Below, one piece after another: positions 44,791 to 53,513 of a stretch of 64,000 bases of DNA. Position numbers and translations under genes: made by a program. Under the pieces are notes generated by a model, which had not been told where the DNA came from, ran no database searches, and worked only from the letters and a program-made list of their open reading frames with translations. Numbering within the stretch: position 1 is the stretch's first letter; each line of letters starts with the position of its first letter. This DNA comes from Sandarakinorhabdus glacialis (GTDB lineage Bacteria; Pseudomonadota; Alphaproteobacteria; Sphingomonadales; Sphingomonadaceae): contig NZ_BMJM01000006.1 in the NCBI RefSeq assembly GCF_014643455.1, positions 124,001 through 188,000 of the forward strand, written 5' to 3'.

Positions 44791-45978
44791 TTACCCCTGC
44801 CGAGCCGCCCGACTGGCCAGCAACGCCGCAATATCCCCCGCATCGAACCCGGCCTCAGCCAGCACCGCGCTCGTATGTTCCCCCAACCGCGGCGGCACCC
44901 CTACCGGCGGCCGCTCGCCATCGAAAATCACCGGCACCCCCGGATAACGCAGCGTCCCCGCCGCCGTCGCCACATCGGCAAAGAACCCCGTCGCCATTAA
45001 ATGCGGGTCGCTCTCCAAGGTCTCCAGCGCAAACACCGGCGCACACGGCACCTGTGCCGCCTCGAGCAACGAAAGCCATTCCGCCGTCGTCCGCCGCGTG
45101 ATCAACTCCCCCGCAATTGCATACAATGCCCCGATATGCGTCGTCCTTGTCCCGATATCGACAAACCGCGGATCATCCACCCACTCGGCCGCGCCCGCCG
45201 CGGCAAAAAACCCGCGCCAGTGATAATCGGTATACGGCATGATGCAGACATGCCCGTCCGCCGTCGGCAACGGTTTCCGCCACGGCGCCATCGCCCGCGG
45301 ATACCCCATCTCCCCCAAGGGCGGCACGAACTGATGCCCATAAAGATGCTCGACGAGGTTGAACGCCACCATCGTCTCGAACATCGGCACCTCGACGAAC
45401 CCCCCGGTACCCGTCGTCTGCCGCCGCACCACCGCCGCCAGGATCGCCATTGCCGCGACCAGCCCCGAAACCTTGTCGGCGGCAATCGTCGGCAGGTACC
45501 GCGGCTCGCCCGATTGCTTCGCCATCAAATCGGCGATCCCCGACATGCCCTGGATGACATCGTCGTACGCCGGCCGCCCGCCATAGGGCCCCGCCTCGCC
45601 GAACCCGTGCAATCCGGCATAAATCAGCCGCGGGTGCCGCCCCAGCGTCTCGCCGGGATCGAGCCCCAGCGACGCCAACTTCTGCGGCCGGATCGAATGC
45701 AGCAGCACATCAGCACCCGCCAGCAGCCGGTCGAGCGCCGCGCGCCCCTCCGCCAGCTTCAAATCCAGCACAATGCCGCGCTTGCCCCGATTGACCCCGA
45801 GGAACAACGCCGACATGCCGCGCTCCAGCGCCGGCCCCGTCAGCCGCGTTGAATCCCCTTCGGGCGCCTCGACCTTGATGACATCGGCGCCGAGGTCGGC
45901 CAGCCACTGCGAACAATAAGGCCCGAACACCACCGATCCCAGGTCGATGACCCGCAGCCCCGCCAACGGCAACATCAT
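44791..45978 (-). CDS. CaiB/BaiF-type CoA-transferase family III protein
   Basis: 395 aa. The N terminus (PLAGLRVIDLGSVVFGPYCSQWLADLGADVIKVE) is typical, followed by GVNRGKRGIVLDLK and YDDVIQGMSGIADLM. The catalytic acidic residue is expected in GGFVEVPMFETMVAF, where Glu occupies the site region usually written D/E. It probably moves CoA between carboxylic acids; the substrate is unknown. It differs clearly from the racemase-type relative at 20149. It stands alone, convergent with the DUF2125 gene. Confidence 0.88.
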   Translation of the reverse strand: MMLPLAGLRVIDLGSVVFGPYCSQWLADLGADVIKVEAPEGDSTRLTGPALERGMSALFLGVNRGKRGIVLDLKLAEGRAALDRLLAGADVLLHSIRPQKLASLGLDPGETLGRHPRLIYAGLHGFGEAGPYGGRPAYDDVIQGMSGIADLMAKQSGEPRYLPTIAADKVSGLVAAMAILAAVVRRQTTGTGGFVEVPMFETMVAFNLVEHLYGHQFVPPLGEMGYPRAMAPWRKPLPTADGHVCIMPYTDYHWRGFFAAAGAAEWVDDPRFVDIGTRTTHIGALYAIAGELITRRTTAEWLSLLEAAQVPCAPVFALETLESDPHLMATGFFADVATAAGTLRYPGVPVIFDGERPPVGVPPRLGEHTSAVLAEAGFDAGDIAALLASRAARQG

Positions 45979-46254
45979 CCGCGCCGGGTATCGCGAGCAA
46001 AATCAACGGCAGCAGGCATTTTCATGGCGTTTCCTCAGGTGAGCGCTCATTCCTAGCTGCAAATCCCGTAGCTGCGGAACGCAAAGATTGATCCCCCGCT
46101 TGCATTTTGACCGCTTTGCGTGCATTGGCCGCTGGCGCGAAGGTGCCTGCAAGCGATCCGCGGTGCTTCGGCCCCCTCTTCGATGAACGGTCCCCGATGG
46201 CATTCGGCGGACTTCTTCCGTCGAAATTCTTACTATGATGATCAAGGAACTGAC
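45979..46254 (+). other. Leader region of cspA
   Basis: 276 bp without a gene between two divergent genes. TAGCTGC is repeated at 46054 and 46069. AAGGA lies 7 bases before the cspA ATG. A long structured cold-shock leader is possible, as known for cspA of E. coli, but no conserved cold box was recognised. Confidence 0.4.
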
Positions 46255-46461
46255 ATGGCCACTGGCACCGTCAAATTTTTCAACGCCACCAAGGGTTACG
46301 GCTTCATTGCTCCCGATGGCGCTTCCAAGGACGTTTTCGTCCACATTTCGGCCGTCGAGCGTGCTGGTCTTTCCGACCTGACCGAAGGCGCCAAGGTCCA
46401 GTTCGACCTCGAGAACGACCGCCAGGGTCGCGCATCGGCGGTCAATCTTTCGATGGCCTGA
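46255..46461 (+). CDS. cspA: Cold-shock protein, CspA family
   Basis: 68 aa single cold-shock domain. RNP1 (KGYGFI) and RNP2 (VFVHIS) are intact, within [20 protein letters not shown]. It binds single-stranded RNA and prevents secondary structure. AAGGA precedes the ATG. infA follows after 8 bases, so the two are co-transcribed and end at a strong terminator. Confidence 0.95.
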   Translation: MATGTVKFFNATKGYGFIAPDGASKDVFVHISAVERAGLSDLTEGAKVQFDLENDRQGRASAVNLSMA

Positions 46462-46469
46462 GGCTTTTC

Positions 46470-46730
46470 ATGCCAAAGGAAGAAGTGATCAAGATCGAAG
46501 GCGTCATCGCCGAGATCTTGCCTGATGGCCGGTTTCGCGTCCGTCTCGAAAATGAACATGAAATCATCGCCTACACGGCGGGCAAGATGCGCAAGAACCG
46601 CATCCGCTCGATCGTCGGCGACCGGGTTCATGTCGAAATGACGCCTTATGACCTCGACAAGGGCCGCATCGTCTTCCGCGAGAAGACAGCACCCATGCCG
46701 ATGAACCAGAGGCGCTTTTTCCGGCGCTAG
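46470..46730 (+). CDS. infA: Translation initiation factor IF-1 (long form)
   Basis: 86 aa. An S1-like OB fold with the IF-1 signatures [40 protein letters not shown] and [20 protein letters not shown]. It is about 14 residues longer than standard IF-1 (72 aa), with a basic tail (MNQRRFFRR). The tail and the pairing with cspA suggest a cold-adapted or second IF-1. Alphaproteobacteria can carry more than one infA; the others would lie outside this window. Confidence 0.92.
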   Translation: MPKEEVIKIEGVIAEILPDGRFRVRLENEHEIIAYTAGKMRKNRIRSIVGDRVHVEMTPYDLDKGRIVFREKTAPMPMNQRRFFRR

Positions 46731-46760
46731 ACCACCATCGGCACTTGCCGAACGATAATG

Positions 46761-46797
46761 AAAAGGCGCGGGGCCAAAAGCCCCGCGCCTTTTTTAT
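46761..46797 (+). terminator. Rho-independent terminator after infA
   Basis: AAGGCGCGGGGC (46763-46774) pairs perfectly with GCCCCGCGCCTT (46780-46791) around a CAAAA loop, followed by a run of T residues. This is the clearest intrinsic terminator of the window and ends the cspA-infA unit. Confidence 0.95.
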
Positions 46798-46809
46798 GTT
46801 TTTTCTTGT

Positions 46810-46869
46810 CCTCCCCCTCAAGGGGGGAGGTCGAGAGACGCGTCTTCACGCGGCCCGGGTGGGGGTGTC
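46810..46869 (+). repeat. Palindromic intergenic repeat, copy G
   Basis: CCTCCCCCTCAAGGGGGGAG, then TCGAGAGACGCG and CGGCCCGGGTGGGGGTGTC: same layout as copies A, C and E. It is the last member of the family seen in the window; none was found from 47 to 64 kb. The 156 bp from here to hrpB are C/A-rich and carry nothing recognisable. Confidence 0.85.
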
Positions 46870-47025
46870 CCCCCGCGCCAAAAAAGCCCTCTCCACCCAC
46901 ATACCCCCAATCCCCCATCCCAAGGCGCAAACAACCCCGCCACAGCCCCACCACAACCCCCAAACACACCCCAAACCACCCCGCCACAAACTTGCAAACC
47001 CCCGCTTTTCCCCTAGACGCAGCCC

Positions 47026-49464
47026 ATGTTGCCCGTCCTGGAAATCCTGCCGGCCCTAAAATCCGCGCTGGCAGCCAACGCCCCCATCGCCCTCATCGCC
47101 CCACCCGGCGCCGGCAAAACCACTGCCATCGCGCCCCAACTCCTCGCCGAACCCTGGGCCCAGGTTGGCAAGATCATCCTCCTCTCCCCCCGCCGCCTCG
47201 CCGCCCGCGCCGCTGCCGAACGCATGGCCGAACTCGCCGGCGAACCTGTCGGCCAGACCATCGGCTACCGAACTCGAATGGACAGCAAAACCAGCAGCTT
47301 GACCCGCATCGAAGTCGTCACCGAAGGCATCTTCACCCGCATGCTCGTCAGCGACCCCGAAGTCCCCGGCATCGCCGCCGTCCTCTTCGACGAAGTCCAC
47401 GAACGCAGCCTCGACAGTGATTTGGCGTTGGCCCTGACTCTCGAAGTCCGCGAAGCCCTCCGCCCCGACCTGCGCCTCGTACTGATGTCCGCCACCCTCG
47501 ACGGCGCCGCCTATGAAGCCATTATCCCGGGCCTCGTCCGCCTCACCAGCGAAGGCCGGATGTTCCCGGTCACCCTCCGCCATATCGGCAATAACTCATT
47601 GATCCGAATAGAAGATTCAATGGCAACCGCAATCCGCACCGCGCTTGCCGAAGACTCCGGTTCGATCCTCGCCTTCCTCCCCGGCGCCGCCGAAATCGAA
47701 CGCACCGCCGAACGCCTCGAGGGACGCATCCCCGAAGACGTTGAAATCCATCGCCTTTACGGCGCCCGCGACAGCGCCGACCAACGCGCTGCCATCCGCC
47801 CCGCCCCCGCCGGCCGCCGCAAGATCGTCCTCGCCACCTCGATCGCCGAAACCTCGATCACCATCGACGGAGTCCGCACGGTCATCGATTCCGGCCTCGC
47901 CCGCCGCCCCCGCTACGACCGCGCCGTCGGCCTCACCAGGCTGGTTACCGAACGCGCCAGCCAAGCCGCAGTAACCCAGCGCGCCGGCCGCGCCGGACGC
48001 ACCGCCCCCGGCGTCGCCATCCGCCTTTGGGAAGCCGGCGAGACGGCCGGACGCCCCAAGTTCGACCCCCCCGAAATCCTCGAAAGCGACCTCACCGGCC
48101 TCGTCCTCGAATGCGCCCGCTGGGGCGTCGCCGATCCGCAGGCGCTGCGCTGGCTCGATCGGCCCCCCGCCGCTGCCGTCGCCGAAGCCCGTAACCGACT
48201 GATAACGATGGCAGCCATCGACGCTTATGGCCGCCCGACCCCGCACGGCGAAGCCATTGCCGCGCTGCCGCTGCCCCCCGCGCTCGGCCATATGCTCGTC
48301 TCCGCCGCCGTCCTCGGCCTCGCACCACTCGCGGCCCGCATCGCCGTGATCATGACCGAACGCGGCCTCGGCGGCCGCAGCACCGACCTCGCCGATCGCC
48401 TCAGAATGCTTGCCCGCGACCGCACCCCCCGTGCCGAAGCCGCCCGCCGCCTCGCTGAACGCTGGGCCCGCGCCGCCGGCGGAGGCAACCGCAACGAAGG
48501 CGACCCCGCGCAAATACTCGCACTCGCTTTCCCCGACCGCGTCGCCCGCCGCCGCGGACCGCCCGGTGCCCCCTACCTCATGGCCAACGGCCGCGCCGTC
48601 ACCGTCCAGCCCGACGACCCGATCGCCGCCGCCCCCTGGATCGCCGTCGCCGACGCCAGCGGCTCCGCGGCAGGCGCCCGGCTCCTCCTTGGCACCCCGA
48701 TCGACGCCGCCGCGGTCGACCAACAACTTGGGCACAGCATTGAATCAAAAGCGATATTCGCCTTCGACCCCGCTACCGGCTCGATCACCGCCGAGACCGT
48801 CCGCCGCCTCGGCGCCATCGTCCTTGGCCGCTCCCCCGCCAACAATCCCGATCCCGCGCAAACATCCGCAGCGTTGCTGGAAGGCGTCCGCCAGCACGGC
48901 CTCCACCTCCTGCCCTGGGGCGAAACCAGCCTCGCCCTCCGCGCCCGCGCCGCCTTCGCCGCAACTCACGGCGACCTGCCCAGCCTGGCAGACGACCTGC
49001 TGATGAGCGATCTCGACAACTGGCTGCCGCCGCTTTTGGCCAAAAAACGGCGTCTGGACGGCATATCTGACGCCGCACTCGCGAGCGCGCTGGAGGAACT
49101 CATCGGCTGGGAAATCACCCGCCGCCTTGCCGCCTTCGCACCGATCATGTTCGAAACCCCGGCTGGCAGCCGCCACACCATTGATTATGCAGCAGAAGGC
49201 GGCCCCGCCGTCGACGTCCGTGTCCAGGCACTATTCGGCCTCGGCAAGCACCCGACAATCGCCGATGGACGCCAGCCCCTGACGCTGCGCCTGACCTCCC
49301 CCGCCGGCCGGCCGATCCAAGTTACCAAGGACTTGCCCCGGTTCTGGTCCGGCAGCTGGGCCGATGTCCGTCGCGAATTGCGCGGCCGCTACCCCCGCCA
49401 CCCTTGGCCCGAAGACCCGGCCACGGCACCGCCCACCCTGCGTGTCAAACGCCCTGCCAACTAG
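47026..49464 (+). CDS. hrpB: ATP-dependent RNA helicase HrpB
   Basis: 812 aa DEAH-box helicase. Motif I APPGAGKTTAIAPQLL, motif II LFDEVHERSLDSDLALAL, motif III LMSATLDG, then the C-terminal helicase domain (IVLATSIAETSITIDGV, QRAGRAGRTAPGVAIRLW) and the HrpB-specific C-terminal region. The biological role of HrpB is poorly known; it is non-essential in the species studied. Start at ATG 47026, without a clear ribosome binding site. It stands alone on the + strand. Confidence 0.95.
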   Translation: MLPVLEILPALKSALAANAPIALIAPPGAGKTTAIAPQLLAEPWAQVGKIILLSPRRLAARAAAERMAELAGEPVGQTIGYRTRMDSKTSSLTRIEVVTEGIFTRMLVSDPEVPGIAAVLFDEVHERSLDSDLALALTLEVREALRPDLRLVLMSATLDGAAYEAIIPGLVRLTSEGRMFPVTLRHIGNNSLIRIEDSMATAIRTALAEDSGSILAFLPGAAEIERTAERLEGRIPEDVEIHRLYGARDSADQRAAIRPAPAGRRKIVLATSIAETSITIDGVRTVIDSGLARRPRYDRAVGLTRLVTERASQAAVTQRAGRAGRTAPGVAIRLWEAGETAGRPKFDPPEILESDLTGLVLECARWGVADPQALRWLDRPPAAAVAEARNRLITMAAIDAYGRPTPHGEAIAALPLPPALGHMLVSAAVLGLAPLAARIAVIMTERGLGGRSTDLADRLRMLARDRTPRAEAARRLAERWARAAGGGNRNEGDPAQILALAFPDRVARRRGPPGAPYLMANGRAVTVQPDDPIAAAPWIAVADASGSAAGARLLLGTPIDAAAVDQQLGHSIESKAIFAFDPATGSITAETVRRLGAIVLGRSPANNPDPAQTSAALLEGVRQHGLHLLPWGETSLALRARAAFAATHGDLPSLADDLLMSDLDNWLPPLLAKKRRLDGISDAALASALEELIGWEITRRLAAFAPIMFETPAGSRHTIDYAAEGGPAVDVRVQALFGLGKHPTIADGRQPLTLRLTSPAGRPIQVTKDLPRFWSGSWADVRRELRGRYPRHPWPEDPATAPPTLRVKRPAN

Positions 49465-49529
49465 AGCCTTGGTCTCCCGGCACCGGGCGACGTAGGAATA
49501 GCGAGGGCCCCCGCCCACGGAGCAAAGAC

Positions 49530-49958
49530 ATGCAGATTCATCGCACAGGAAGCGCCACCTGGACCGGCGGCCTCAAGGACGGCGTCGGCTCGATCTCGAC
49601 CCAGAGCGGCGCGCTGACCGCCTATCCCTATGGTTTCAAAAGCCGTTTCGAAGGCGTCGCCGGATCAAACCCGGAAGAACTGCTCGGTGCCGCCCACGCC
49701 GCCTGCTTCACCATGGCGCTGTCGCTGGTGCTTGGCGAAGCCGGGATCACCGCCGAACGCATGGACACCAAGGCCATCGTCGAGCTGGCGCAAACCTCCG
49801 ACGGCTTCGCCATTCCCAAGATCGAACTACAGTTGACCGCGACCATCCCCGGCACCGACGACGCGACGTTTCAGAAGCATGCAGCGACTGCCAAGGCCAA
49901 TTGCCCGGTTTCCAAGCTGTTCAACGCCGAAATCACCCTCACGGCTGTGCTGGCCTGA
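49530..49958 (+). CDS. osmC: OsmC-family peroxiredoxin-like protein
   Basis: 142 aa from ATG 49530. Catalytic Cys residues are in AAHAACFTMALSLVL and the second in ATAKANCPVSKLFN, with SNPEELLGAAHAACF as the family signature and the Glu at PEE. It reduces organic hydroperoxides. GGAG lies upstream of the ATG. Its 3' end overlaps a small minus-strand gene by 20 bases. Confidence 0.93.
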   Translation: MQIHRTGSATWTGGLKDGVGSISTQSGALTAYPYGFKSRFEGVAGSNPEELLGAAHAACFTMALSLVLGEAGITAERMDTKAIVELAQTSDGFAIPKIELQLTATIPGTDDATFQKHAATAKANCPVSKLFNAEITLTAVLA

Positions 49959-50172
49959 CGATCTCGTCGTCCAGCACGGCGCGCTGGACGACCCGTTCCC
50001 CCAACGCCGCCACCGCGTCACCGACCAGTTCGGCATCGATGTGGCGCCGAGCGGCAACTGCAGTGGTCAGGCTGCCGCTCGCAGGCGACGGGATCAACCA
50101 GAGCGAGAGGGTGATCCCGCCCAGCGCCAGCAGCGGCGCCAGCACACGCGTAAAGATGGAGCGCGCCACCAT
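49939..50172 (-). CDS. Small putative membrane protein, 77 aa
   Basis: Begins with an N-terminal hydrophobic segment (VLAPLLALGGITLSLWLIP) and continues as a soluble, charged tail. Its start overlaps the autotransporter-fragment stop in a TGATG arrangement, which favours real translation. I do not recognise the family. Its last 20 bases overlap the end of osmC on the other strand. Confidence 0.5.
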   Translation of the reverse strand: MVARSIFTRVLAPLLALGGITLSLWLIPSPASGSLTTAVAARRHIDAELVGDAVAALGERVVQRAVLDDEIVRPAQP

Positions 50173-51140
50173 CAGAGCCCGAAGGTCAGGCTGACACGCG
50201 CGGCGATCGCAGCGCGGCCCTGCTGTTCCTCGGCGCTGAACTCACCTGCCATGCGGAACATCGAATTGCCGCCCACCGCGCGGATCTTGCCGACCCAGCC
50301 GTTGGTGCGCTCCTCCGGGGTCAGGGTGAAATCGGCGCCGCCTGCGAAATGTGCCGTGGTGGCCCCCAGCGCGCCGCCGACGATCTGGCGCCGGCCGCCT
50401 TCGATCTCGGTCCGGAACCAATTGTCTTCGCTTGCCTTGCCGCCGAAGTCGAGCCCGGCGGCGATCGTGCCGGAAGCCGCCAGTTCGTCGCTATTCCGCG
50501 AATTCACCATTAGATCGAACGCCTTGCCGCCACCGATCTCGGTATAGTCGCTTTCACTGAGCCGGTAATAGTCAATGGCCGCGATCGGTCGCAGCGAGAA
50601 GCGGCCGAAACGCGCTTCATAAGCGACGCCTCCGGACGCCGACCACAGCTTGCCGTTCCAGTCGGCGGTGTTCGTTCGCTCGACGACTTCACGGCCGATG
50701 GTGCCGTTGAACTGGCGCTCGCCGGCAAAGGCGATATGCGCGCCGGAAATGCGGGCATTGGCCTGGAACCCTTTCCAGTCGCCGCGCCAATAGGCGGCGA
50801 GCTCGTATTGTGCCGAATTTGCTTCGTTTTCAGTGCCGCCATCAGCATCTGTGCCGAACAACACCGCCGCGCCAAGGCCGAAATTCCCGACCCCGGTGGC
50901 AAGTTCGCCGCCGCCGGCAAGACCCCAACCGCTGACATCGAAGCCAGCCGTGCTGCCGATCGATTTGGACGTACCCCAGGCGACCTGCTGGACCCAGCCG
51001 GCGCCATTGCCGTCGGTCGCGGTTGTCAGATTGGGGTCGGCGACCATCCGCGCCGTAGCGCGCGACCCCTGGGTAACGGCCTCGAAAGTGCCGCCAGCGT
51101 GGTCGGGCAGCATCTGGAGTGAAGACGGTGCCGCAGCCAC
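50172..51140 (-). pseudogene. 5'-truncated autotransporter beta-barrel gene
   Basis: 322 aa. The sequence LPDHAGGTFEAVTQGSRATA, then GWVQQVAWGTSKSIGSTAGF and many amphipathic strands, is the end of an autotransporter passenger plus the beta-domain. The C-terminal residues (RVSLTFGL) lie at the usual outer-membrane insertion position. No signal peptide and almost no passenger remain. The frame is the same as that of the TonB receptor 24 bases upstream, separated only by its TAA. The only nearby start is GTG 51140. It is probably a remnant left by a deletion; a re-used barrel is less likely. Confidence 0.75.
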
Positions 51141-51164
51141 CCAGCCTTGGCGGCCGGCGATATT

Positions 51165-53513
51165 TTAGAAGCGCGCGTCGAGGCCGAGGCGGAAGGTGCG
51201 CGGCCGCAGTGGCGTGATCTGGCCGGCGCCATCATCGATAAACGGCGTACCGAGCGAGAAACGGTTGCCGATCGTGTCGGCGAGATTGGTGACGCCGAGC
51301 GTCAGGCCAAAGGTCGGCCAGCCGAGGCGCGCAGTGACCGAACTATCGAAATAATCGCCCTGCGTATCGCCGAGCACCGGGCCGATGCCAAGGCGCGAGC
51401 GGCCGATATACTGGGCGTTGGCGCCGAGATGGAGATCGATCCGATCGGACAGTTCGGTGCGATAGTCGACGCCGATCCGACCGGCATAGCGCGCGACATT
51501 GGGGATTTGCGACATCGGCTCCGATGCTGGGCGGAATACCGAATACATGCCGGGATCGGTCACGCGGCTGTCGTTGAAGGTCATGCCGAGATCGAAGCGC
51601 AAGCCTTTGACGGGACGCCAACCGCCGGTCAAGGCGATCGAATATATGCGGCCGTCGCCGATGTTGGCAGTGGTCGGCAGGCCGCCGGCGTCGACATAAT
51701 CGGCCTGGATATCGGTCCAGCGGGTTGCCGACACACTCAGCGCCAGGTCGACCGGATCGCGGCCGGGCGTGCCGTGGCGGGTACCGATCTCCATCGTGGT
51801 GACGCGATCGTTCCGGAAGCGGCGGACGAAATCGTCGGCGATTGCCAGGCCACCCGGGCGGAAACCCTGTTGCACGCGAGCGAACAGAATGACGCCGGGC
51901 AGGGCAGTGGTGGAGATGGCGAACGATGGCAGGAAGCGGGTTTCGGTGCGATCGGCGGCAAGCGCGGCGCGAGATGCGGCAAGCGCGGCGAGGACGGCGG
52001 GCGCGATGTCCTCGCCGGCGCCCGACAGCCGGGCATGGGTGACACGTGCACCGCCGGTGATGGTCAGGCCTTTCGCCAGTTCATAGCTGGCTTCGCCGAA
52101 TACGGTTGCTTCGTCGATTGTGTTGGTGACGCCGGTCACGGGCGCCGGCGAGGCCAGCGGGCCGAGGGCTCGGTTGAGGCGGGTGCGGTTGTGAAGCAGG
52201 CTGACACCGGCGACCCAGCCGTAGCGGTCCGCCATCGGTCGCCACAGACGGGTTTCATTGGCGACGAGAAAATTGTGGTTGGCCTGGGTGAAGACACGGT
52301 CGGGGCCACCGGTCTGGCTCGCGTCGAAGGATTCGGTCAGTTCCTGGGCGGCGATGCCGGTCGAAGACAGGAGTTGCAGTTCATCCCATTGCTTGCCAAC
52401 AACCAGGTCGGCGAGGCCGTAGCGCGCGTCGAAGCCCTGTGCAAAGCGGCTGTTATGACTGAGCGGCGGATCGCCGCGATCGGCATACTGGCTGTCGGCA
52501 CCGTCGATCGATTGGCCGGTAATGCCAAGGTCGATGGTCCAGTCGTCGCCGGCATCGAGTCGGAGCGTGGCGCGGCCACCATAGGTTCGGATCCGGTTGA
52601 TATCCTCAAGATGGCGGCCGGTATCGTCGATATAACCGCCGTCGCTGACCGCGTAACCGACGACGCGGAGCGCTGCGGTCTCGCCGATCGGCAAGTTAAC
52701 CATGCCGCCGAGATCGGCGCCGGGATCGCCGTGCGAAATTGCCGAGACGCCGGCCGAGATCGAAGCTTCGCTGACGCCGGGTCGCGCCGGATTGCGAACG
52801 ATGCTGATGATGCCGCCGAGTGACCCTGCACCATAGAGCGTGCCCTGCGGGCCTTCCAGAACCTCGACCGAAGCGATGTCGTAGAGCCGCAAGTCCGGGT
52901 CGGGTGCATTGTACGTCAGGCGGATATCGCCGAAATACTGGCCGACCGTTGCCTGCGTCGGCCCGGTAAAACTCGAATCGGCAATGCCGCGAATGAACAG
53001 CTTGTTTCGACCGGCGCCGAGATGGGTCGATGACACGGTGGCGAGTCGCGACAGAACGGCGTCGGTCCCGCGCTCGCCACCGAAGGCGAGGTCCTGGCCA
53101 GCGAGCATGGTGACGCCGCCCTGAAACGTTCCGAGCGGCACGTCGCGCTTGCTGGCGATGACGATGATCGGTGCATCCTCGGTCACTATGGCCGGCAACA
53201 AGGCAGCCGGGGCGACCGGCTTGGTTTTCAAGCGCGCGACGCGCCAGTTGCCGGGTCCGATGGCAGTAATTTCGGCCTCTCCTCCGATTAGTCTATGCAG
53301 GGCGGTCGCGACCGACATCTCGCCGCGCACGGCCGGCACCTGACACCGCCACAATGCTGCATCGGCGACGCTGATGCTCGCCCCGGCCTGTACACCGAGC
53401 AGTGCCACTGCCTCGCCGAGCGTACCGCGCGGGACGTCGATCGGCACCGCCGCAGCAGGTGCGGCAGCGATCAGCACGGCGATGGCAGGAAAGAGGACCT
53501 TGCTACGCTTCAC
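51165..53513 (-). CDS. TonB-dependent receptor with STN signalling domain
   Basis: 782 aa. A signal peptide (SKVLFPAIAVLIAAAPAAA) precedes an STN domain at about residues 30-95 (LGEAVALLGVQAGASISVAD), as in FecA-like signalling receptors. The plug begins near 120 (FQGGVTMLAGQDLAFGGERG), and the 22-strand barrel ends in FRLGLDARF with the required terminal Phe. GTG start overlapping the FecR stop (GTGA). With the upstream sigma and anti-sigma genes it forms a cell-surface signalling set. The substrate is unknown; the divergent amidohydrolase/BKACE operon suggests an amide-containing nutrient. Confidence 0.93.
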   Translation of the reverse strand: MKRSKVLFPAIAVLIAAAPAAAVPIDVPRGTLGEAVALLGVQAGASISVADAALWRCQVPAVRGEMSVATALHRLIGGEAEITAIGPGNWRVARLKTKPVAPAALLPAIVTEDAPIIVIASKRDVPLGTFQGGVTMLAGQDLAFGGERGTDAVLSRLATVSSTHLGAGRNKLFIRGIADSSFTGPTQATVGQYFGDIRLTYNAPDPDLRLYDIASVEVLEGPQGTLYGAGSLGGIISIVRNPARPGVSEASISAGVSAISHGDPGADLGGMVNLPIGETAALRVVGYAVSDGGYIDDTGRHLEDINRIRTYGGRATLRLDAGDDWTIDLGITGQSIDGADSQYADRGDPPLSHNSRFAQGFDARYGLADLVVGKQWDELQLLSSTGIAAQELTESFDASQTGGPDRVFTQANHNFLVANETRLWRPMADRYGWVAGVSLLHNRTRLNRALGPLASPAPVTGVTNTIDEATVFGEASYELAKGLTITGGARVTHARLSGAGEDIAPAVLAALAASRAALAADRTETRFLPSFAISTTALPGVILFARVQQGFRPGGLAIADDFVRRFRNDRVTTMEIGTRHGTPGRDPVDLALSVSATRWTDIQADYVDAGGLPTTANIGDGRIYSIALTGGWRPVKGLRFDLGMTFNDSRVTDPGMYSVFRPASEPMSQIPNVARYAGRIGVDYRTELSDRIDLHLGANAQYIGRSRLGIGPVLGDTQGDYFDSSVTARLGWPTFGLTLGVTNLADTIGNRFSLGTPFIDDGAGQITPLRPRTFRLGLDARF

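Noticed and set aside
49465-51170. A replication origin at the skew switch
   Set aside because: No DnaA-box cluster, AT-rich unwinding region or origin-linked genes (dnaA, hemE, parAB) were seen; kept only as one explanation of the composition switch.
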